Shown here piece after piece: positions 52,288 through 61,837 of a stretch of 64,000 bases of DNA (its first letter is position 1; each line of letters opens with the position of its first letter). The notes beneath the pieces were generated by a model, which saw only the letters and a program-made list of their open reading frames with translations, did no database searches and was not told where the DNA came from. Source of the DNA: Pseudomonadota bacterium (GTDB taxonomy: Bacteria; Pseudomonadota; Gammaproteobacteria; Burkholderiales; Thiobacillaceae); NCBI GenBank assembly GCA_021848725.1, contig JAJZTS010000002.1, positions 1-64,000 on the forward strand. The letters are read 5' to 3'. The translations under genes were made by a program, and so were the position numbers.

Positions 52288-52618
52288 AAGCCGCCCTGCC
52301 CAATTCCACGCTGACCCGATTGGGCAGGCAGACCGCCGCCTCGCCCGCCTGCAGCCAGCCCTGCTTCACGCATAGCTGGCGCGGGCTCGGGTCGGCCTTG
52401 ATCCGTACCCGACCGCCATGAATCTCGACTTGCGTCGTGCCCAACGGCCCCGGCACCGCAATCAGCCGGTCGATGCGCAAACCGGCTTCCAGAAAGGGCT
52501 GGCCCGACTGCCTGATCGTCACCCGGTCGGCCACCGCCGGGGCGCGCAAAAACAGGCCGGCCACCAGTGCCAAGCCCGCCAACACAATGAGCCAGTCGCC
52601 AGGATAAATCCATTGCAC
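52268..52618 (-). CDS. NusG domain II-containing membrane-anchored protein
   Basis: A 116-residue protein: one N-terminal membrane helix (DWLIVLAGLALVAGLFL) and a NusG-domain-II beta-domain (LIAVPGPLGTTQVEIHGG, then RQLCVKQGWLQAGEAAVCLPNRV). I chose the GTG at 52618 because the reading frame further upstream runs into the palindromic repeat at 52621-52707 and then into rapZ. In several phyla this small family sits beside the Gx-transporter family, as it does here. The biochemical role is unknown. Confidence 0.72.
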   Translation of the reverse strand: MQWIYPGDWLIVLAGLALVAGLFLRAPAVADRVTIRQSGQPFLEAGLRIDRLIAVPGPLGTTQVEIHGGRVRIKADPSPRQLCVKQGWLQAGEAAVCLPNRVSVELGRAAYDSLNY

Positions 52619-52620
52619 CG

Positions 52621-52707
52621 CTTGGCTACGGCCGCTGCGCTTAACGCCGGCTGCGCCGGCATTAGCCTCCGCCGAAACGCATTTTGGGCTCTGCCCAAAA
52701 TGCGTTT
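52621..52707. repeat. Hairpin element directly after the rapZ stop, related to the one inside the CzcA-like gene
   Basis: It starts CTTGGCTACGGCC, continues GCTGCGCTTAAC, a 6-bp hairpin (GCCGGC-TGC-GCCGGC, 52646-52660), ATTAGCCTCCGCCGAAAC, and ends in a perfect inverted repeat with 15-base arms (52675-52689 and 52693-52707) that abuts the rapZ stop codon. The constant parts match the copies at 10060-10236; the outer arms do not. Confidence 0.78.
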
Positions 52708-53541
52708 TCAAGTCAGCCCCCGATGCCGCACCAGCACTTGCTGGAGATGTGGAAACCGACGCGCCAGGGTTTCGGCGAAATAGACCGAGCGATGCCGGCC
52801 GCCGGTGCAGCCTAAGGCGACCGTGAAATAGGCCCGGTTGTCCTGGATATAGGCCGGCAGCCATTTGTTCACGTAGGCGTAGATATCCGCCAGCATGTCG
52901 CCCACAGCCGGCTGCGCCTCCAAAAAGGCCACGACGGCGGCGTCCTGACCCGTTTGTGGCCGCAAGGCCAAGTCGTAATGCGGATTGGGCAGGCAACGCA
53001 CATCGAATACCAAATCGGCATCGAGCGGGATGCCATGCTTGAAGCCGAACGATTCGAAGACCAAGGTGAAATTGACACCGCTCAAAGCCAGCCAGTCCTT
53101 CACCCAGGCGCGCAAGGCGTTGGCCGACAGGTCGCTGGTATCGAGGCGGTAGGCCTGCCCCGCCAGATCGGCCAGCAGATCGCGCTCCTCGCGCAGGCAC
53201 TCCTCCAACGAACGCTCGCCCGTGCTCAGTGGATGGCGCCGCCGCGTCTCGGAAAAACGCCGCACCAGCTCGGCATCGGCCGCATCGAGGAACAGGATGC
53301 GCAAATCCACGCGCGTGCGCAGTGCCGCCAGCATCTCCGGCATGCGTTCCAGGCAGGCACCGCTGCGCGCGTCGACACTGACGGCGGCATCCTGAATGCC
53401 CTGCTGCTCCAAATAGTTCACCGTCTCCGGCAGTTGCACGGCCGGCAGGTTGTCGATGCAATAAAAACCCGCGTCTTCGAGCAACCTCAGCGCCACGCTC
53501 TTGCCGGAGCCGGACAGGCCGGTGATGACGACCAGGCGCAT
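52708..53541 (-). CDS. rapZ: RNase adapter protein RapZ
   Basis: A 277-residue nucleotide-binding protein. Walker A is GLSGSGKSVALRLLED; LFLDAAD is near Walker B; the C-terminal domain has the typical IGCTGG-like LGCTGGRHRSVYFAE. In E. coli RapZ presents GlmZ to RNase E and links to cell-envelope precursor control; in other bacteria the role is less clear. I chose the ATG at 53541, 5 bases past the hprK stop. Confidence 0.95.
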   Translation of the reverse strand: MRLVVITGLSGSGKSVALRLLEDAGFYCIDNLPAVQLPETVNYLEQQGIQDAAVSVDARSGACLERMPEMLAALRTRVDLRILFLDAADAELVRRFSETRRRHPLSTGERSLEECLREERDLLADLAGQAYRLDTSDLSANALRAWVKDWLALSGVNFTLVFESFGFKHGIPLDADLVFDVRCLPNPHYDLALRPQTGQDAAVVAFLEAQPAVGDMLADIYAYVNKWLPAYIQDNRAYFTVALGCTGGRHRSVYFAETLARRFPHLQQVLVRHRGLT

Positions 53542-53546
53542 GCTCG

Positions 53547-54500
53547 CTATGACTCCTCGCCGCCGCGCATGGCCTGCTGCTGCAGGCCGATGAATTCTTC
53601 GGTGCTGTTGATGCCATGCTGTTTGAGGATGTGGTTGCGCACGGCCACTTCGACCAGTACCGCCAGATTGCGCCCCACCGCCAGCGGGATGCTCACCTTG
53701 GGAATTTCGACGCCGAGCACGACTTCGCTGCTGGCCTGAATCGCGAGCCGATCGACCTCCTGCCATTGCTCGGCCGGGGTCAGATGCACGATCAGTTTGA
53801 GGTTCTTCTTGAATTTGACTGCCGTCTCGCCGAACAGCCGGCGCACGTCGATCACCCCCAGGCCGCGCACCTCCATGAAGCCGCGCAGCAAGGTCGGGCA
53901 ACGGCCCTCCAGGGTATCCGGGGAGATGGCATAGACCTCGAGGATGTCGTCGGCGACCAGGCGGTGGCCGCGGCTGATCAACTCCAAGGCCAATTCGCTC
54001 TTGCCGGTGGCCGGCTCGCCGGTGATCAGCACCCCCAGACCGGAGACTTCGAGGAAGACGCCATGCAGGCTCACCGACGGCGCCAGGGCCTGGCCGATCA
54101 CGTGCTGCAATATCTTGATCAGTGCCGCGCTGGATTCCGGCGAAGCGAAAACCGGTATCTCGCGCTGTTCGGCCATCTCGATCAGCGCGGCCGGTGGCTG
54201 CTCGCCGTTGGCGACCACCACCATGGCCAATTCGGTGGCCAGCAAATTACTGATCGCCTGGCTTTGTCCCTCGGCCGGCAGCCCGCGCAAATAGCCCATT
54301 TCGGCATTGCCGAGCACTTGAATGCGGTTGGGGTGAACCAGATTGAAATAGCCGATCAGCGCAAAGGCGGACTTGTCCACCGCGTCCGAGGCCAACAGCC
54401 GGCCGCCGCCGCCGCGCCCGGCCACCCAATCGATAGCGAGCTGCCCGCGCGCCTGTTCGTAGAGTTCACGAACGGTAAGGTGTGGAATCAAGGCATCCAT
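53547..54500 (-). CDS. hprK: HPr kinase/phosphorylase
   Basis: A 317-residue enzyme that phosphorylates and dephosphorylates Ser46 of HPr. Walker A GEPATGKSELALELI, the HPrK signature EVRGLGVIDVRRLFG and catalytic HRLVADD are intact. The ATG at 54500 overlaps the ptsN stop by 13 bases. No ptsH or ptsI is here, so the other PTS components must lie elsewhere. Confidence 0.96.
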   Translation of the reverse strand: MDALIPHLTVRELYEQARGQLAIDWVAGRGGGGRLLASDAVDKSAFALIGYFNLVHPNRIQVLGNAEMGYLRGLPAEGQSQAISNLLATELAMVVVANGEQPPAALIEMAEQREIPVFASPESSAALIKILQHVIGQALAPSVSLHGVFLEVSGLGVLITGEPATGKSELALELISRGHRLVADDILEVYAISPDTLEGRCPTLLRGFMEVRGLGVIDVRRLFGETAVKFKKNLKLIVHLTPAEQWQEVDRLAIQASSEVVLGVEIPKVSIPLAVGRNLAVLVEVAVRNHILKQHGINSTEEFIGLQQQAMRGGEES

Positions 54501-54943
54501 TCGCAAATCAACTTGTGCAGGGCGGCCGCATCGGGCGCAGCGCGCATTTGATCACGCATGGCCTTATCGCTGAACATCTGAGCCAATTCGCCCAATATCT
54601 GCAAATGCAGATCGGTAGCCGCCGCCGGCGCCAACAGGATGAACACCAAGTCCACTGGCATGCCATCCGGCGCATCGAAATCGATCGGGTGTTTCAAACG
54701 AATGAAGGCGCAACTCGTCTCCTTCAAACCCTTGATCCGGCCGTGCGGAATCGCAATGCCATAACCCAGTGCGGTCGAACCCAGTTTTTCCCGCGACAAC
54801 AGGCTGTCGAACACCTCGGCGGCGGAAACCCCCATGCTGGCCTGGAACGTCTGCGCCGCATGCTCGAATAGGCGCTTGCGGCTGTTCGTCTCGAAATCGG
54901 CGAACACGTTGTCAAGTTTCAACAGGGGGGATATGAGATTCAT
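54488..54943 (-). CDS. ptsN: PTS IIA-like nitrogen regulatory protein PtsN
   Basis: A 151-residue EIIA-Ntr protein. The phosphorylated histidine is in GYGIAIPHGRIKGL. It receives phosphate from PTS-Ntr and regulates potassium transport, nitrogen metabolism and other targets. The ATG at 54943 gives the usual MNLISPLL start; it follows rpoN by 25 bases. The hpf gene often present at this junction is absent. Confidence 0.95.
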   Translation of the reverse strand: MNLISPLLKLDNVFADFETNSRKRLFEHAAQTFQASMGVSAAEVFDSLLSREKLGSTALGYGIAIPHGRIKGLKETSCAFIRLKHPIDFDAPDGMPVDLVFILLAPAAATDLHLQILGELAQMFSDKAMRDQMRAAPDAAALHKLICEWMP

Positions 54944-54968
54944 AACGACTACCCTATCTGATGGCAGC

Positions 54969-56363
54969 TCATAGCGATTTGCGCTGGCTGGCGGGCGGAA
55001 CCTGCATTTGCTCGCGGTACTTGGCGACGGTACGGCGCGCCACGACAAAGCCTTGTTTGCTCAGCATAGTCGATACCGCGCTGTCGGATAGCGGATGCCC
55101 TCTGTCCTCCGCATCGAAGGCCTGCTTCATCAAGGCCTTGATCGCGGTGCTGGACGCCGCACCGCCCTCTTCGGTCCCGACCGAACTGCAGAAGAAATAT
55201 TTGAATTCGAACAAGCCGCGCGGCGTCAGCATATATTTCTGCGTGGTCACGCGCGATACGGTCGACTCGTGCAGTTCGAGCTGGTCGGCGATCTCGCGCA
55301 GCACCATCGGCCGCATCGCGGTCGGGCCATGGTCGAAAAACAGACGCTGACGCTCGACAATGGCCTGGGCCACGCGCAGGATGGTCTCGAACCGCTGCTG
55401 CACGTTCTTGATCAGCCAGCGCGCCTCCTGCAACTGGGTTTGCAGGTTCCCGCCGCCGCGGTTCTGGCGCAGGATATTGGCGTACATCTCGTTGATGCGC
55501 AGCTTGGGCATGACCTCGGCATTGAGCGTGGCCTGCCATTGGCCGCGCACTTTGCGCACCAGGATGTCCGGCACCACATATTGGGCGCCGCTCTCGGCAT
55601 AACGTGCGCCCGGGCGCGGATTCAATTCGGTGATCCGCGCCCGGATCGCCTGGAAATCGGCATCGGAAGTAATGCCCAGCCATTTTTTCAGCTTGCCATA
55701 CTCGTGTTCGGCCAGCATCTTGAGGCCGTCGCGCGCCAGCTTCTTGGCCTCGGCCAGCCACGGCGTATCGGCCGGCAGCGCATTCAATTGCAATAGCAGG
55801 CACTCGGACAGATCGCGCGCGCCGACGCCAACCGGGTCGAAGCTCTGCAACAGCTTGAGCGCCGCATCCAGTTCTACCGGATCGCGCTCTTCTTCATCCG
55901 GCAGCAGGGTCGCCAGCTCATCGAGGCTGGCCGTCAGGTAGCCGTCCTCGTCCAGGGCATCGATCAGCATCGAGACCAGTTGGCGGTCGCGCTCGCCGAT
56001 CGGGGTCAAGGACAGTTGATTGAGCAGATGCTGGCGCAGGCCAGCCTGACTGGCGTCGATCTGCTGGAAACCGAGCTCATCGTCGTCCTCGCCACTCGAT
56101 GCCCCGGCGACGCCGCGTTCACCCCAGGCCAGTTCGGTATAGATCTCGTCCGACTCCTGGCTGGGCTGCTCCGCCGTCTCCTGCGTTTCGTACTCCGCCC
56201 CCTCGTCGCTATCCAGGCGCTCCAGCAGGGGGTTTTCTTGCAAGGCCTGGCCGATCTCTTGTTGCAGCTCAAGCGTGGAGAGTTGCAGCAGGCGAATGGA
56301 TTGCTGCAACTGAGGGGTCAGCGTCAGCTGTTGGCTGAGTCGGAGTTGGAGGCTTTGCTTCAC
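54969..56363 (-). CDS. rpoN: RNA polymerase sigma-54 factor
   Basis: A 464-residue sigma factor. The Gln-rich region I (LQLRLSQQLTLTPQLQQSIRLLQ) contacts activators, an acidic region II follows, and the C-terminal RpoN box reads ARRTVAKYRE. All domains are in order. It lies 36 bases downstream of lptB. Confidence 0.97.
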   Translation of the reverse strand: MKQSLQLRLSQQLTLTPQLQQSIRLLQLSTLELQQEIGQALQENPLLERLDSDEGAEYETQETAEQPSQESDEIYTELAWGERGVAGASSGEDDDELGFQQIDASQAGLRQHLLNQLSLTPIGERDRQLVSMLIDALDEDGYLTASLDELATLLPDEEERDPVELDAALKLLQSFDPVGVGARDLSECLLLQLNALPADTPWLAEAKKLARDGLKMLAEHEYGKLKKWLGITSDADFQAIRARITELNPRPGARYAESGAQYVVPDILVRKVRGQWQATLNAEVMPKLRINEMYANILRQNRGGGNLQTQLQEARWLIKNVQQRFETILRVAQAIVERQRLFFDHGPTAMRPMVLREIADQLELHESTVSRVTTQKYMLTPRGLFEFKYFFCSSVGTEEGGAASSTAIKALMKQAFDAEDRGHPLSDSAVSTMLSKQGFVVARRTVAKYREQMQVPPASQRKSL

Positions 56364-56399
56364 TGCTCAAGCCGTCTCGATAAAGGATTGCGGTGGATG

Positions 56400-57118
<719 letters not shown>

Positions 57119-57122
<4 letters not shown>

Positions 57123-57667
57123 GGCTTGGCCTCGCCCTTACCGGATGCATCCTTCTGCTTGGGCTTGATCACCGCGCGCACGCGGCCGTTGCCGCCTTCC
57201 TTGGTCGTGCCGACGGCACGGTAGGTCTCGGTCTTGGCGTCATATACGATCAGATTGCCGCGCACTTCCTCGTCGCCACGCTTAACCCGCGCACTGCCGA
57301 TCAATTTGACGACATCGTTCGCCGCGTCGTATTCGATGCGATTGCCCATGCCTTCGATGTATTGATCCTTCGCTTCCTGTTTTTGCCGGAAAAAGACCGG
57401 CTTGTTCAGGCCATAGGCCTCGCTGGAGGTGAAGCCTTTGTCGTCCTGGCGCACGTCCAGCCGGTCGGCCGTCATGAACAAGGTACCCTGGGTCAGCACC
57501 ACATTGCCTTCGTAGACTGCGGTTTTGTTGGCATCGTCGACCCGCAAGGTGTCCGATTCGATATTGACCGGCCGCTCGCGGTCCGCCTTTTCGGCATGCG
57601 CCGGCCAGGCAACGGCCAGTGCCAAGATAGCGGCGGCAAGGCCGGTCGATTTAGCGGCTGCGTTCAT
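57119..57667 (-). CDS. lptA: LPS transport periplasmic protein LptA
   Basis: A 182-residue periplasmic bridge protein of LPS transport. A signal peptide ends at PAHAEK; the OstA-type beta-jellyroll follows ([39 protein letters not shown]), with a Lys-rich C-terminus. I chose the ATG at 57667; another ATG is two codons upstream. It overlaps lptC by 17 bases. Confidence 0.95.
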
Positions 57668-58223
57668 AGACACTCTTCACTTTCTTACTAAAGCGGACGA
57701 TCGGGTCCTCGCCCTCGGCCAGCATCGCCCCGGCTTGAATGGACGAACCGGCTTGCTGCACCGTTACCGCCCGATCGGTCTGGATACGGTGGGCATCGGG
57801 CGTCACTTGCAAGAACGCGGTGCTCATCACCATCGGCGCCCGACTGCCGTCGGCGGCGCGCCGCAGTTGCACATCGTCGAGAAAATACACGTTGCTGCCG
57901 TCCGGCGTCACCAGCGCGCGCTGCGAATGCACGGTCACCGGCGGACGCTCGGCTGAATATTGGGTATAGACCGGGCGGTCCAGGCGAGTCGTGTCGTCGT
58001 CCATATAGTGCGTCATGCGCGCGGCCTCGAGTTGGTGCCAGGGCCGGCCCTGGCGGTCGAAGGCCATCGCCTTGAAGTTTTCGACGATGTAATCCGGGTC
58101 GTGCGCGAACCCCCGGGTGTCGACCCAAGGGGTGATCTGCACCACGCGATCCAGCCAAAAGGTCAGCGCCGCAAGCACAGAGACCACGATCAACGGCGTC
58201 CAGGACACCAATCGGGCGTTCAT
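57651..58223 (-). CDS. lptC: LPS export protein LptC
   Basis: A 190-residue bitopic protein: one N-terminal helix (WTPLIVVSVLAALTFWL) and a periplasmic jellyroll that hands LPS from LptB2FG to LptA. DPDYIVENFKAMAFD and PVTVHSQRALVTPDG are typical. The ATG overlaps the kdsC stop as ATGA. Confidence 0.94.
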   Translation of the reverse strand: MNARLVSWTPLIVVSVLAALTFWLDRVVQITPWVDTRGFAHDPDYIVENFKAMAFDRQGRPWHQLEAARMTHYMDDDTTRLDRPVYTQYSAERPPVTVHSQRALVTPDGSNVYFLDDVQLRRAADGSRAPMVMSTAFLQVTPDAHRIQTDRAVTVQQAGSSIQAGAMLAEGEDPIVRFSKKVKSVYERSR

Positions 58224-58750
58224 CGATCGTACTGGGCCAACTGCGCCTCCCAAGTGCCCTGGGCGCGCATGATCAGTTCGCAGGCCTCGCGTGCGGCGCC
58301 GCGGCCGGCATGGGCCTGGGTGACATAGTGCGCGCGTTCGACGACCAAGGCCGCCGCATCGGGCACGGTAATGGCCAGGCCGCAACGCTTGAGCACCGGT
58401 AAATCCACCACGTCGTCACCCATATAGCCGGTCTCTTCCGGCTGGAGCCCGGTCTCGGTCAGCAGCCGTTGGTAGACGTGCAGCTTGTCGTCGGCCCCCT
58501 GAAAGATGCGGGTGATGCCCAGATTCTTGGCGCGATGCATGACGACGCTGGAGGTGCGGCCGGTGATGATGCCGGCCTCGACCCCGGCGGCCTTCAGCAT
58601 CTTGATGCCGTGACCATCGCGCGAATTGAAGGCCTTGTATTCCTCGCCGTCGTCGCCGTAGAACAAACTGCCATCAGTCAGCACGCCGTCCACGTCGAAG
58701 ATCAGCATCTTCACCTTGCGGGCACGCTGCAGGACCTCGTCCAAACTCAT
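58220..58750 (-). CDS. kdsC: 3-deoxy-D-manno-octulosonate-8-phosphate phosphatase KdsC
   Basis: A 176-residue HAD phosphatase that makes free KDO for lipid A. Motif I is LIFDVDGVLTDGSLFY, motif II IITGRTS and motif IV YMGDDVVDLPVL. Its ATG overlaps the kdsD stop as ATGA. Confidence 0.95.
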   Translation of the reverse strand: MSLDEVLQRARKVKMLIFDVDGVLTDGSLFYGDDGEEYKAFNSRDGHGIKMLKAAGVEAGIITGRTSSVVMHRAKNLGITRIFQGADDKLHVYQRLLTETGLQPEETGYMGDDVVDLPVLKRCGLAITVPDAAALVVERAHYVTQAHAGRGAAREACELIMRAQGTWEAQLAQYDR

Positions 58751-59733
58751 ACCACCCCCGCCCGCAACAGGTCGTGCATGTTCAAGGCGCCGACCAGGCG
58801 CCCTGCCTCGTCCAGCGCCAGCACGCCGTTGATCTTGCGCGCTTCCATCAGATGCACGGCCTCGGCGGCCAGCGCGTCTTGCGACACCGTGATCGGGTTG
58901 CGCGTCATCGCCTCGGCGATGCCGGTGGTCTGCATATCCACGCCGCGATCCAGGCAACGGCGCAGATCGCCGTCGGTGAACACGCCGAGCAAGCGGCCGT
59001 CGGCCTCGACCACCGCGGTCATGCCCAGGCCCTTGCGGGTCATCTCGAGCAAGGCCTCTTTCATATTGGCCGTCTGCGGCACCACGGGCAAGGCCGCGCC
59101 GCTGTGCATGATGTCGCGCACGTGGACCAGCAGCCGCCGGCCGAGCGAGCCGCCGGGGTGAGTGCGGGCGAAGTCCTCGGCGGTGAAGCCGCGCGCCGAC
59201 AACAAGGCCACCACCAAGGCATCGCCCAGGGCCAGGGCGGCCGTGGTGCTGGCGGTCGGCGCCAGGTTGTGCGGGCAGGCCTCCATCGCCACGCTGGCAT
59301 CGAGATGAACATCCGACTCGCGCGCCAGGGTCGAGGCCGGGTTGCCGGTCATGCCGATCAGGCCGGCGCCGCGCCGTTTGATCAGCGGCACGATGGACAC
59401 CAACTCCGGGCTCTCGCCGGAATTGGACAGCGCGATGACCACGTCGCCGCCGGCGATCATGCCCAGGTCACCGTGACTGGCCTCGGCCGGATGCACGAAG
59501 AAGGCCGGCGTACCGGTGCTGGCGAGCGAGGCCGCGATCTTGCCGGCGACATGGCCGGACTTGCCCATGCCGCTGACCACCACGCGGCCCCGGCAATCGA
59601 GGATCATGTGCACCGCGCGCACGAAGGCGCCGTCGAGCCGAGTCCCCAGGGCCGTGACGGCCGTGGCCTCGATCTCTAGGGTGCGGCGCGCGTTGGCGAG
59701 TATCTGTTCGTTAGTATTGGCGGGCAATGTCAT
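58747..59733 (-). CDS. kdsD: Arabinose-5-phosphate isomerase KdsD
   Basis: A 328-residue enzyme: an SIS sugar-isomerase domain (VVVSGMGKSGHVAGKIAASLASTGTPAFFVHPAEASHGDLG-type; ALSNSGESPEL) and two CBS domains (from MHSGAALPVV on). It converts ribulose-5-phosphate to arabinose-5-phosphate, the KDO precursor. It heads the envelope/sigma-54 gene cluster, which continues through lptC, lptA, lptB, rpoN, ptsN, hprK and rapZ. Confidence 0.94.
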   Translation of the reverse strand: MTLPANTNEQILANARRTLEIEATAVTALGTRLDGAFVRAVHMILDCRGRVVVSGMGKSGHVAGKIAASLASTGTPAFFVHPAEASHGDLGMIAGGDVVIALSNSGESPELVSIVPLIKRRGAGLIGMTGNPASTLARESDVHLDASVAMEACPHNLAPTASTTAALALGDALVVALLSARGFTAEDFARTHPGGSLGRRLLVHVRDIMHSGAALPVVPQTANMKEALLEMTRKGLGMTAVVEADGRLLGVFTDGDLRRCLDRGVDMQTTGIAEAMTRNPITVSQDALAAEAVHLMEARKINGVLALDEAGRLVGALNMHDLLRAGVV

Positions 59734-59830
59734 AATGGAATCGAGGGCCGAAATTCAGCAATCGCCGCGTCGAGCGCAGCCCTGCTGGAATAGGCCGTTA
59801 GTATAACGACAAGCCGGATACCCCCCAAGC

Positions 59831-61792
59831 ATGCACACCACACTGGGCCTGATCGTCTTCCTGCTCGCCGCCGCCGTGCTGGCGAGCGCCCTGTTTCGCG
59901 CACTGAACCTGCCGGCGCTACTGGGCTATATCGCGATCGGCGTCATCACCGGTCCGTCCGCCCTGGGCCTGGCGCCCAACCCCGAAGAGACCCGGCACCT
60001 GGCCGAGTTCGGCGTGGTCTTCCTGATGTTCTCCATCGGCCTCGAATTCTCCCTGAGCAAGCTGCGGGTCATGCGCTTCCAGGTCTTCGGCTTCGGCGGC
60101 CTGCAAGTGGTCTTGTCCATGCTGTTCGGCCTGACCGCCGGCCTGGCCCTGGGCCTGGGCTGGGCGGCCGGGGTCGCCCTGGGCGGCGTGCTGGCGATGT
60201 CGTCCACCGCCATCGTCAGCAAATTGCTGGCCGACCAGAACGAATTGGAGCAAACCCACGGCAAGCTGATCCTCGGTGCGCTGCTGTTCCAAGACCTGGC
60301 CGTGGTGCCGCTCTTGATCTTCATCCCGTCGCTGGCCTCGGGCAGCGACATGAGCGGCGAACTGATTCGAGCCGGAGTCAAGGCCGCCATCGTGCTCGGC
60401 CTGATCCTGATGCTCGGGCAAAGGCTGCTGCGGCCGTGGTTCCATCTGGTGGCCAAGCGCAAATCGACCGAGCTATTCATGCTCAACGTGCTGTTCATCA
60501 CCCTCGGCCTCGCCTACGCCACCGACATGGCCGGCCTGTCGCTGGCGCTGGGGGCCTTCGTCGCCGGCGTGCTGATCTCGGAGACCGAATACCGCTATCA
60601 AGTGGAAAGCGACATCCGGCCCTTCCGCGACGTGCTGATGGGCCTGTTCTTCATCTCGGTCGGCATGTTGCTCGACCTGCACCTGGTGGCCCAGCATTGG
60701 GGCGGCCTGCTGCTGGCCACCACGGCGCTGATCGGCGTGAAGTTCGCCCTGATCTCGGCCCTGGCCTGGGCCTGGCGCGTGCCGCTGCATGCCGCTTTGC
60801 GCACCGGCCTCGGCCTCGCCCAAGGCGGCGAGTTCGGCCTGGTCCTGCTCGGCTTGACCGGCAAATACGGCCTGATCACCCCCGACACCGAGCAGACCGT
60901 GCTCGCCGCGATGATGCTGTCGATGATCGCGGCGCCGATCCTGGTGCAATACAGCCACCTCATCGTGCGCCGGCTGACCGGCGGCGAATGGATGCAGCGG
61001 GCGCAAGACGTGCATGCCATCGCGGTCAAGAGCTTCGGCGTATCCGGCCACGTCCTCCTCTGCGGCTATGGCCGCAACGGCCAGGGCCTGGCCCGCATGC
61101 TGGAGACCGAGAACGTACCGTTCATGGCGCTGGACGACGACCCGGCCCGCGTCGCCGCCGCCGTGGCCGCGGGCGACAACGTGGTGTTCGGCGACTCGAC
61201 CCGAACCGAGGTACTGATGGCCGCCGGTATCCGCCGCGCCCGCGCGGTCGCGATCACCTTTGCCGACGCCAATGCGGCGCTCAAGGTCCTGGCCGCGATC
61301 AAGCAGCTCAAGCCGGGCATGCCGGTGATCGTGCGCACCATCGACGAGAACGACCTCGACCGACTGAAAGAGGCCGGCGCCACCGAGGTGGTGCCCGAGG
61401 TGCTCGAAGGCGCGCTGATGCTCGGCTCGCAGACCCTGCTCATGGCCGGCGTGCCGCTAGGCACCGTGCTCAAGCGCATCCGCCAGATGCGGGAGCATCG
61501 TTACAGCTCGCTGCGCGGCTTCTTCTCGGGCCTGGATGAGAGCGACAACGCCGAGAGCGCACAAGAGCGCCTGCTGCCCTTGCACATCGAGCCCAAGATG
61601 CGCTGCGTCGGCAAGACCCTGGGCGAACTCAAGCTGGAAGCACTCGGCGTCACGGTGGTCGCTGTGCGCCGCCACGGCATCCGCGGTTCCGACCCCGATG
61701 CCGACACCGTTCTGCAGGCCGGCGACATCGTGATCTTGCGCGGCGTGCCGGAGGGCCTGTCGGCGGCTGAGTTATCGCTGGGAGTGGTTTAA
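59831..61792 (+). CDS. KefB/YbaL-type cation:proton antiporter with TrkA domains
   Basis: A 653-residue protein. Residues 1-385 are a CPA2 antiporter membrane domain (SSTAIVSKLLADQNE in the core); ~405-525 a TrkA-N Rossmann domain (VLLCGYGRNGQGLARML); ~570-653 a TrkA-C domain. Glutathione-gated potassium efflux is the known role of KefB/KefC; no ancillary KefF/KefG gene is adjacent. It is divergent from kdsD. Confidence 0.9.
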   Translation: MHTTLGLIVFLLAAAVLASALFRALNLPALLGYIAIGVITGPSALGLAPNPEETRHLAEFGVVFLMFSIGLEFSLSKLRVMRFQVFGFGGLQVVLSMLFGLTAGLALGLGWAAGVALGGVLAMSSTAIVSKLLADQNELEQTHGKLILGALLFQDLAVVPLLIFIPSLASGSDMSGELIRAGVKAAIVLGLILMLGQRLLRPWFHLVAKRKSTELFMLNVLFITLGLAYATDMAGLSLALGAFVAGVLISETEYRYQVESDIRPFRDVLMGLFFISVGMLLDLHLVAQHWGGLLLATTALIGVKFALISALAWAWRVPLHAALRTGLGLAQGGEFGLVLLGLTGKYGLITPDTEQTVLAAMMLSMIAAPILVQYSHLIVRRLTGGEWMQRAQDVHAIAVKSFGVSGHVLLCGYGRNGQGLARMLETENVPFMALDDDPARVAAAVAAGDNVVFGDSTRTEVLMAAGIRRARAVAITFADANAALKVLAAIKQLKPGMPVIVRTIDENDLDRLKEAGATEVVPEVLEGALMLGSQTLLMAGVPLGTVLKRIRQMREHRYSSLRGFFSGLDESDNAESAQERLLPLHIEPKMRCVGKTLGELKLEALGVTVVAVRRHGIRGSDPDADTVLQAGDIVILRGVPEGLSAAELSLGVV

Positions 61793-61837
61793 ACTTCGAG
61801 CTGCATATCCAATCGAGCCCGCCCTGCTGGAGAAACC

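Noticed and set aside
52621-52707. Reading GTTAAGC next to the hairpin as an integron attC site
   Set aside because: GTTRRRY matches by chance easily; the second consensus arm and an attC-type pairing are not present, and no integrase or cassette is nearby.
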